Of a stretch of DNA of 49,536 bases, positions 44,074 to 49,536 are shown piece after piece (the first letter of the stretch is position 1; every line of letters starts with the position of its first letter). The stretch is taken from contig CALLLP010000026.1 of assembly GCA_938008165.1 (NCBI GenBank), forward strand, positions 1 to 49,536, written 5' to 3'. Both the position numbers and the translations under genes were made by a program. The stretch is from an uncultured Neomegalonema sp. Lineage in GTDB: Bacteria > Pseudomonadota > Alphaproteobacteria > Rhodobacterales > Rhodobacteraceae. Below the pieces are notes generated by a model. It had not been told where the DNA came from. It saw nothing but the letters and a program-made list of their open reading frames with translations, and ran no database searches.

Positions 44074-44323
44074 GGGATCGCCTCGCTGGGCTGGGAACAG
44101 GGTCTCGCCCGTTTCTCACCGCGCCGGGCCGGGGAATGCAAGACAAATGCCGGACACCCGCACCCCCGACCCCGCCCAACATCCCAAGACATGCGCCGTA
44201 GTCAAACCCGCAACACCCTGCGCCTAAAGCCCCGCCCCGGAGGGCACATCACGATGATTGTATTTGCGGATCGGGTGGAATTGTGGTTCGTTTCTGCCGG
44301 TATCTAGGGGTTCAAGAGTTGTA

Positions 44324-46483
44324 ATGACATTTTTTCCTAAAACGTTGTCATCCCTTTGTCTTTCGCTCGCATTTCTGGGTGTTTCGATGCCTGCGCAGGC
44401 GCAGCAGGCGAAGACTTACGAGGAGCCGCCCCTGCGCAGTCAGTATGGCGGCGTCGGCCTGCTCAAGACGCGCAGCGCCCGCATGGCTCCCGATTCCACC
44501 CTGTCGACCGCCGTGGCATGGAGTGACGCGCAGCAACGCTATTCCCTGACCTTTCAGGCCGCGCCATGGCTGGAGACGACCTTCAGCTATTCGGCCTTCG
44601 ATACCTCGCCGACGACGGACACTTTCGACCGCCAGTTCGATATCAAGATCCGTCTGTGGGAGGAGGATCTCTACATCCCCGAAATCGCCATCGGCCTTCA
44701 GGATTTTCTCGGCACCGGCCTGTTTTCGGGCGAATACATCGTTGCGAGCAAGCGGTTTGGGCCGCTCGATCTGTCCCTAGGGGTCGGCTGGGGCCGCCTT
44801 TCCACCCGCAGTTTCGCGCCCAACCCTCTGGGGGAGCTGGCCGATGGGTTCAAAAGCCGCGACACTGTTGACGGTCAGGGCGGCGAGGTCAATTTCGGAC
44901 AGTTCTTTCGCGGCGAGGATATCGGGATTTTCGGGGGCGTGGTCTATACCACCCCGATCGAGGGCCTGCGGGTCATCGCCGAATATGACAGCGACGACAA
45001 CAGCGGCGTGGAGGGGCTGGACAGCAACCCATTCAATTTCGGCCTCGTCTATGACGTGACCCCCGGCATTCAGCTTGGGGCCTCCTATCTGGCGCAGGAC
45101 GAGGTCACGCTAACGGCGGCCTTCTCGACCGTCACGAAGGAATGGGTCCGCGACATTCCCAATGGCCAGCCCGCCCCCGCCTTCTATGTCCGCGAGGAAC
45201 AGGACGATGCCGCCGGGGGATCGGATGGCCTGATCGCGCCGATTCAGCCGCTGGTCTACACCCCTGTGTCGCGCGCCGATCTGCCCGCGACCCTGTCGGA
45301 TGCGCTGCGGGCCGAGGGGCTGACCCTGACCCGGATGCAGACGGGGACCGATACCCTGCGCATCGTTGTCGATAACAACCGCTATCGCGCCTATCCGAAG
45401 GCCGTGGGGCGCGCGGTGCGCATTCTCTCGCGCTATGCACCGGGGGATATCGACACTTTCCTCATCGCCTTTGACCAGCGCGGAATCGAGACGGCGGAGT
45501 TTTTCTTCGACCGGGCCGATCTGGAAAATTCCGCCGCCGAGGTCGGCTATTCGGTTGCCGCGCCGTTCCTCGACAAGACCTATATCACCCCCGGCAGTCG
45601 CCCGGTCAGCGGCGAAGAACAGATTTTCTCGAAATTCCCCGATCTGGATTACAGCTTTGGGCCAGACCTGCGCTTTAACCTGTTCGACCCCGACGATCCC
45701 CTGCGCGCGCAGATTTTCGCCGAAGCGAATGCCAGCGTCGAGATCGCGCGGGGCCTCAGCCTCAGCGCCTCCGTGGCCGCGCCCCTTTTCGGGAATTTCG
45801 ACGATACCACGCGGCGCTCGGATTCGGTGCTGCCCCGTGTCCGCTCGGATTTCGCCCTCTATAACGAAGAAACCGATATCGGTGTTTATCGCCTGAGCGC
45901 CGAATACCTGTTCAGCCCCCGCCCGAATGTCTATGCAAAGCTGACCGGCGGCCTGCTGGAGCAGATGTTCGGGGCCGTTGGCGGCGAATTGCTCTGGCGA
46001 CCCCCGAATTCGCGGCTCGCTTGGGGGGTCGAAGCGTTCTACGCCAGACAGCGCGATTTCGATACGCTGTTCACGTTCCAGGATTACGACGTCATCACCG
46101 GCCATGCGAGCGTGTATTGGGATACACCCTATAACGACTGGAATGTCGCCGTTCATGCGGGCCGCTATCTCGCGGGCGACTGGGGCGCGACGCTCGAATT
46201 GCGGCGGCGGTTTGAGAATGGGTGGGAAGTCGGGGCCTTCGCGACCCTGACCGACGTTCCGTTCAGCGAATTCGGCGAAGGCAGCTTCGACAAGGGCCTG
46301 ACCCTGCGCATCCCGCTGGATTGGGGATTGCCCCGCGATACCCAATCGGCCGCGCGCCTCACGATCCGCCCCGTTCAGCGGGACGGGGGACAGCGCCTGA
46401 GCGTTCCCAATCGGCTCTTCGGGTTGACCCAGCCGACCAGCCGCAGCGATGTCGCCGCCCAATGGGATACCTTCGCGCATTGA
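44324..46483 (+). CDS. YjbH-like outer-membrane exopolysaccharide protein
   Basis: A 719-residue exported beta-barrel-type protein. The signal peptide (MTFFPKTLSSLCLSLAFLGV..., cleavage after AQA, about residue 24) is followed by SQYGGVGLLKTRSARMAPDS, a hallmark N-terminus of the YjbH/GfcD family. Alternating aromatic strands run throughout (QRYSLTFQAAPWLETTFSYS; GVVYTTPIEGLRVIAEYDSD), and the C-terminus keeps repeated amphipathic strands. These proteins act with YjbE/F/G in exopolysaccharide export or modification. The ATG at 44324 begins the signal peptide; the longer frame to 44258 is not needed. A YjbF-like lipoprotein gene follows by 66 bases, supporting the assignment. No YjbG homologue is seen between them. 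Confidence 0.8.
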   Translation: MTFFPKTLSSLCLSLAFLGVSMPAQAQQAKTYEEPPLRSQYGGVGLLKTRSARMAPDSTLSTAVAWSDAQQRYSLTFQAAPWLETTFSYSAFDTSPTTDTFDRQFDIKIRLWEEDLYIPEIAIGLQDFLGTGLFSGEYIVASKRFGPLDLSLGVGWGRLSTRSFAPNPLGELADGFKSRDTVDGQGGEVNFGQFFRGEDIGIFGGVVYTTPIEGLRVIAEYDSDDNSGVEGLDSNPFNFGLVYDVTPGIQLGASYLAQDEVTLTAAFSTVTKEWVRDIPNGQPAPAFYVREEQDDAAGGSDGLIAPIQPLVYTPVSRADLPATLSDALRAEGLTLTRMQTGTDTLRIVVDNNRYRAYPKAVGRAVRILSRYAPGDIDTFLIAFDQRGIETAEFFFDRADLENSAAEVGYSVAAPFLDKTYITPGSRPVSGEEQIFSKFPDLDYSFGPDLRFNLFDPDDPLRAQIFAEANASVEIARGLSLSASVAAPLFGNFDDTTRRSDSVLPRVRSDFALYNEETDIGVYRLSAEYLFSPRPNVYAKLTGGLLEQMFGAVGGELLWRPPNSRLAWGVEAFYARQRDFDTLFTFQDYDVITGHASVYWDTPYNDWNVAVHAGRYLAGDWGATLELRRRFENGWEVGAFATLTDVPFSEFGEGSFDKGLTLRIPLDWGLPRDTQSAARLTIRPVQRDGGQRLSVPNRLFGLTQPTSRSDVAAQWDTFAH

Positions 46484-46549
46484 CGCGCCGTGAACCGCCA
46501 TCGACGACCGCCCTGCCAGAGCCGCCAGAGCCTGACCCGGAGAAGCAAG

Positions 46550-47242
46550 ATGTCACATACCCCAAAGCGCTCCTCCCGCGCCGTATCCGTACTTGTTGGC
46601 GCTGTTGCCCTCGTCGCGGGGCTGGCCGCCTGTACCAATGGCAAGTTTCAGGGCGGTGCAGCGCTCGATTTCGGGCTGGAACTGGTCGGTCTCGGCAAGG
46701 ACAAGGCCCCCGCCGCCGAGCCGGTGACCACCAGCATCGGCCCCCCCCTCTTTGTCGGCTATAACGCCATTCGCGTGGCCATCCCCAGCACAGGCACGCG
46801 CGGGCAAAGCCGCTATTTCGTCGCCCCAGACGGGGCCGAAATCGCGATGCAAAACGGCTTCGTCACCCGCGTGATCGGGCTGGGGATCGATCTTGAAGGC
46901 ATGTTCCTGCCCGCCGATGGTCCCTATAAGGCGACATTCGTGCAGGCCGCACGCGACGGCACCGTGACCGAACGGGTCGCCGATTATTACCGCAAGGGCC
47001 GCATCGTGCATGACAGCTTTCGCTGTGCCCTTACCTATATCCCCCGCGAGGAAGGCAAGGGCATCGTGTCGGAGCAATGCCGCCGCATCTTTGGCGGTCC
47101 GGGCTTTCGCAACACCTATTGGACCGAAGGCGACCGGGTCGTTTGCAGCCTGCAATGGTTCCACCCGGATGCTGATTTCCTTCAGTTTTTCGAGACCCCC
47201 CAACAAGCCCAGACGCTCGACTTGAACGAGCAGGGATGCTGA
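46550..47242 (+). CDS. YjbF/GfcB-like lipoprotein
   Basis: A 230-residue lipoprotein. The N-terminal hydrophobic segment ends in a lipobox GLAAC with Cys at residue 28. Mature features include VGYNAIRVAIPSTGTRGQSR, FVAPDGAEIAMQNGFVTRVIG and GLGIDLEG, the pattern seen in YjbF/GfcB lipoproteins of YjbEFGH and group 4 capsule systems. RDGTVTERVADYYRKG and CRRIFGGPGFRNTYW follow. GGAG at about 46540 sets the start at 46550. Located after the YjbH-like gene, it probably anchors in the outer membrane or periplasmic face and partners that barrel. A strong hairpin lies 70 bases downstream. Confidence 0.78.
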   Translation: MSHTPKRSSRAVSVLVGAVALVAGLAACTNGKFQGGAALDFGLELVGLGKDKAPAAEPVTTSIGPPLFVGYNAIRVAIPSTGTRGQSRYFVAPDGAEIAMQNGFVTRVIGLGIDLEGMFLPADGPYKATFVQAARDGTVTERVADYYRKGRIVHDSFRCALTYIPREEGKGIVSEQCRRIFGGPGFRNTYWTEGDRVVCSLQWFHPDADFLQFFETPQQAQTLDLNEQGC

Positions 47243-47311
47243 AAACACCCGCTTAGGGTGATTGTGTCGCCTCGCGCGCTCCTGTAAGTGTGATCCAGAA
47301 GTGACAATCCG

Positions 47312-47335
47312 ACAGAGGATCGGTCGATCCTCTGT
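47312..47335 (+). terminator. Hairpin, probable terminator of the yjbH-lipoprotein unit
   Basis: ACAGAGGATC (47312-47321) pairs perfectly with GATCCTCTGT (47326-47335) around a GGTC loop, 70 bases after the lipoprotein stop. The following GTTTG is only a weak T-tract, so termination may be partial or Rho-aided. Confidence 0.55.
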
Positions 47336-47403
47336 GTTTGTACGGAGATTCCGGGCATAAACGCCCGAATGTGGATAACGTCCGGCGCACATAACGTGTC
47401 CCA

Positions 47404-47433
47404 AGGGGGCATCAGATCGATCTCACGCCCCCT
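47404..47433. promoter_or_regulatory. Nested inverted repeat upstream of the WbpM-like gene
   Basis: AGGGGGC (47404-47410) and GCCCCCT (47427-47433) flank a central 10-bp palindrome AGATCGATCT (47414-47423). The double symmetry, about 110 bases upstream of the start, fits an operator or a regulatory RNA hairpin for the polysaccharide gene. Function inferred only. Confidence 0.35.
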
Positions 47434-47545
47434 GCGGGGCCATTACAAACAGGAACCATCAGTGGTGTGAACACGGTCCGTGTGGCCGGTTGTGTACATG
47501 TAGCAGTTTCCTTCTGTTTTGTTTTTTGAGGGGTGTTTGGGTACG

Positions 47546-49522
47546 ATGTTTATGATTGGGGATCGAGGGGCGCATCGTCCACTTCGGCGGGGTGCTGTTG
47601 ATGGGGTTGCGGTTTTTCTGAGCGTTGTGGTTGGGGCGTTGCTGGTTCAGTCGATGAGCGGGCGTCCGAAGGATCCGATTGAGATTTTGTCCATGGCGCT
47701 GGCGATCAGTATGGCGCATGCCGGGTTTTTATCGGCTCTGGGCGGGTATCAATCTGCATGGCGGTTTTTCTCGGCCCATGATGCGGTGCGCTGCCTTGGC
47801 GCGTCGCTGGTTTCGGGGATCATGGCGATGGCGCTGTGGTTCGGATCGCTGCCGCTGGCCGGGTGGTTGATCCTCATCGGCGGCACGGCGGTCTCGGCCA
47901 CCGGCATCCGCTGCCTGACCCGTCTGGTCCATAGCCACGGCCTGTTCCGCGCCGAATCGACCCTCCGGAACCCCCTTGGCCAAGTGCGCCCCGAGGCGCG
48001 CCCGAAACAGGCCTTGATGATCGGCTATGGCGACAATCTCGAAGCCTTTCTGCGCGCCCGGCGCACCGACGAGACCGATTTCGAGATCGCCGGGATCATC
48101 AGCCTGACCCGTCAGGATCGCGCGGCCAGCCTGCGCGGCATCCCGGTGCTTGGCTCGATCGACCGGATCGGCGAGATCGTCCGCGGCCTGATCGTGCAGC
48201 GCCGCGCGCCGGAAATGCTGATCCTGACCCGCGACGAGATGGAGGGCCGCCCCGTGGCCGAGATCCTCTCGCGCATCGATATGGTGGATGCCGAGATCGC
48301 GTGGCTGCCCCGGATCGACCAGCTCGACAAGGGCGGCGACCGCGCGGCCCTGCGCCCGATCAAGCTCGAAGACCTGCTGCCCCGGCCCCCCAAATCCTTC
48401 GATGCCCTCGCCTGCAAGGCCCTGATTTCGGGCGCGCGGGTGCTGCTGACCGGCGCAGGCGGGTCGATCGGCTCTGAATTGGTGCGTCAGATCGCGGCCC
48501 TCTCCCCCGGCGAGGTGATCCTCGCCGACAGCTCCGAACATGCGCTCTACGAGATCGATCGCGAGATGGGCGTGGCCTTTCCCGGTGTGGCCCGCGTGCC
48601 GGTGATCCTCGATGTGCGCGACCGCGATGCCGTGTTCCGGCTGATGGCGCAGCGCAGGCCCGATTTCGTGTTCCACGCCGCGGCCCTGAAACATGTGCCC
48701 ATCGTCGAGGGCCAGCCCTGCGAGGGCCTGCTGACGAATGTGGTCGGCTCGCGCAATGTGGCCGATGCGGCGGTGGCGGCCTCGGCGCGGGCGATGGTGA
48801 TGGTCTCGACCGACAAGGCCGTGAACCCCGCCAATGTGATGGGCGCGACAAAGCGGCTGGCGGAGGCCTATTGTCAGGCCATGGATGCCGATATGCGCGA
48901 GCGCGGCGGGATCACCCGGTTCGTCACCGTGCGCTTTGGCAATGTGCTCGGCTCAAACGGCTCCGTCGTGCCGCTGTTCCGGCATCAGCTCGCCCAGGGC
49001 GGGCCGCTGACGGTCACGCATCCCGATGTCGAGCGGTTCTTCATGACCATCCCCGAAGCCTCGCGCCTCATCCTCGAAGCGATGCTCGCGGGCATGGAGG
49101 ATGACCGCACCGATCAGGGCATCTTCGTGCTGGATATGGGCAAGCCGGTGAAAATCATCGACCTCGCGCGGCAGGTCATCCGCCTGTCGGGCCTGCGACC
49201 CGATGTGGATGTGAAAATCGTCTATACGGGCCTGCGCCCCGGCGAAAAGCTCTATGAGGAGCTGATGCACGAGACCGAAAACCTGCTCGCCACCGACCAT
49301 CCCAGCCTCATGGTCGCCCAGCCCCGATTCGTCCAGCTCAAGGCCGTGCAGAACCAGGTCTCCCTCATCGCCGCCGCCGCCCAGAACGGCAATCCCGACG
49401 AGGTCGTCCGACTCCTCAAGGTCTATATCCCCGAATTCGACACAACATCCGACGCCGCCCGAAAAGTCCGAGAACAAAAACCAACACTCGTCCCCATCAC
49501 ACTGCGCGAAAAAGCATCCTGA
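47546..49522 (+). CDS. Membrane-bound nucleotide-sugar 4,6-dehydratase, WbpM/FlaA1/CapD type
   Basis: A 658-residue inner-membrane enzyme. Four N-terminal helices (about residues 19-38, 50-72, 84-104 and 107-125) include the GGYQSAWRFFSAHD block typical of the family. A second Rossmann-like domain (QALMIGYGDNLEAFL, about 155) and the catalytic SDR domain follow: NAD loop VLLTGAGGSIGSELVRQ (about 300-316), FHAAALKHVPIVE, and VSTDKAVNPANVMGATKRLAE, where Met replaces the usual catalytic Tyr, as in WbpM-type dehydratases. It makes 4-keto-6-deoxy UDP-sugars for surface polysaccharide. Start taken at ATG 47546 with GAGGGG upstream; a TTG at 47519 and ATG 47552 are alternatives. The two gene ends differ markedly in base composition from the middle. 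It probably opens an exopolysaccharide cluster running off the right edge. Confidence 0.93.
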   Translation: MFMIGDRGAHRPLRRGAVDGVAVFLSVVVGALLVQSMSGRPKDPIEILSMALAISMAHAGFLSALGGYQSAWRFFSAHDAVRCLGASLVSGIMAMALWFGSLPLAGWLILIGGTAVSATGIRCLTRLVHSHGLFRAESTLRNPLGQVRPEARPKQALMIGYGDNLEAFLRARRTDETDFEIAGIISLTRQDRAASLRGIPVLGSIDRIGEIVRGLIVQRRAPEMLILTRDEMEGRPVAEILSRIDMVDAEIAWLPRIDQLDKGGDRAALRPIKLEDLLPRPPKSFDALACKALISGARVLLTGAGGSIGSELVRQIAALSPGEVILADSSEHALYEIDREMGVAFPGVARVPVILDVRDRDAVFRLMAQRRPDFVFHAAALKHVPIVEGQPCEGLLTNVVGSRNVADAAVAASARAMVMVSTDKAVNPANVMGATKRLAEAYCQAMDADMRERGGITRFVTVRFGNVLGSNGSVVPLFRHQLAQGGPLTVTHPDVERFFMTIPEASRLILEAMLAGMEDDRTDQGIFVLDMGKPVKIIDLARQVIRLSGLRPDVDVKIVYTGLRPGEKLYEELMHETENLLATDHPSLMVAQPRFVQLKAVQNQVSLIAAAAQNGNPDEVVRLLKVYIPEFDTTSDAARKVREQKPTLVPITLREKAS

Positions 49523-49536
49523 AAACCTCACATATA

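Larger units (their letters stand above)
47243..47545. other. 303-base intergenic region with several hairpins
   Basis: No credible gene is visible. The stretch holds a 10-bp hairpin at 47312-47335 (likely terminator), a small CGGGC/GCCCG hairpin at about 47353, an inverted repeat at 47404-47433, and an AT/T-rich leader (about 47495-47530) before the WbpM-like gene. Promoters for that gene should lie in the last 150 bases, but no clear -35/-10 pair stands out. Composition is visibly less GC-rich than the coding flanks. Confidence 0.6.

Noticed and set aside
44074..44323. A possible 26-codon peptide (about 44148-44225) between the ammonia-lyase and YjbH-like genes
   Set aside because: No Shine-Dalgarno sequence, Pro/Thr-rich composition and no supporting signal; judged chance.
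47459..47719. 86-codon minus-strand frame opposite the start of the WbpM-like gene
   Set aside because: Asn/His/Arg/Pro-rich antisense product caused by the T/G-rich bias of the opposite strand.
1..49536. tRNA, rRNA, CRISPR arrays, insertion sequences, integrases or attachment sites
   Set aside because: None of the expected sequence patterns (cloverleaf, repeat-spacer arrays, transposase motifs, terminal inverted repeats with target duplications) was seen on either strand.

Overview
The window looks like chromosomal DNA from a high-G+C alphaproteobacterium, most likely Rhodobacterales-like (a Roseobacter or Paracoccus relative). This is inferred from gene content, namely DctPQM and TAXI TRAP-transport genes, a zwf-pgl-edd Entner-Doudoroff operon and a fused PaaZ, together with strong GC3 codon bias and very tight ATGA/TGATG gene overlaps. 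I saw no tRNA, rRNA, CRISPR array, insertion sequence or phage gene. Nearly all of the sequence is coding.

Layout. (1) 1-4.7 kb, + strand: a sugar-catabolic operon with a partial TIM-barrel sugar epimerase, a Gfo/Idh/MocA oxidoreductase, xylB and xylA. (2) 4.7-9.1 kb, +: a gamma-glutamylcyclotransferase-like protein, a secreted YceI protein, a rho-independent terminator, then an overlapping ABC exporter and nucleotidyltransferase-like pair. (3) 9.2-20.1 kb: an aromatic-acid (phenylacetate) region. The - strand carries dctP-dctQ-dctM-P450-paaZ, and divergently the + strand carries paaG-paaI-paaK-paaE. A convergent enoyl-CoA hydratase (paaF candidate) closes it. The epoxidase genes paaABCD are not in the window.

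(4) 20.2-36.1 kb is the most unusual region. It is a seven-gene, two-arm divergent locus around an AT-rich promoter region at about 31.63-31.82 kb. The - arm encodes a 1137-residue tubulin/FtsZ-superfamily protein, a two-TM protein, a six-TM protein with a huge soluble domain, and a periplasmic von Willebrand A (VWA) protein anchored by a C-terminal helix. The + arm encodes three exported proteins: an orphan TAXI-type solute-binding protein, a coiled-coil protein and a second VWA protein. The arrangement suggests one envelope-spanning machine with a cytoplasmic tubulin-like NTPase, inner-membrane proteins and periplasmic adhesion or sensing modules. Its function is unknown to me.

(5) 36.1-42.7 kb, -: SMP-30 lactonase, zwf, pgl, edd and pgi, forming the upper Entner-Doudoroff pathway without eda. 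(6) 42.8-44.1 kb, -: ACT-domain threonine ammonia-lyase whose N-terminus is encoded by a 15-bp tandem repeat. (7) 44.3-49.5 kb, +: a YjbH-like outer-membrane protein, a YjbF/GfcB-like lipoprotein and a WbpM/FlaA1-type nucleotide-sugar dehydratase, apparently the left edge of an exopolysaccharide locus.

Xylose carbon enters as xylulose-5-phosphate. Hexose phosphate feeds the Entner-Doudoroff genes, and aromatic acids enter through TRAP import, PaaK and ring-cleavage enzymes. The tubulin-like locus sits between these catabolic blocks with no obvious metabolic link.
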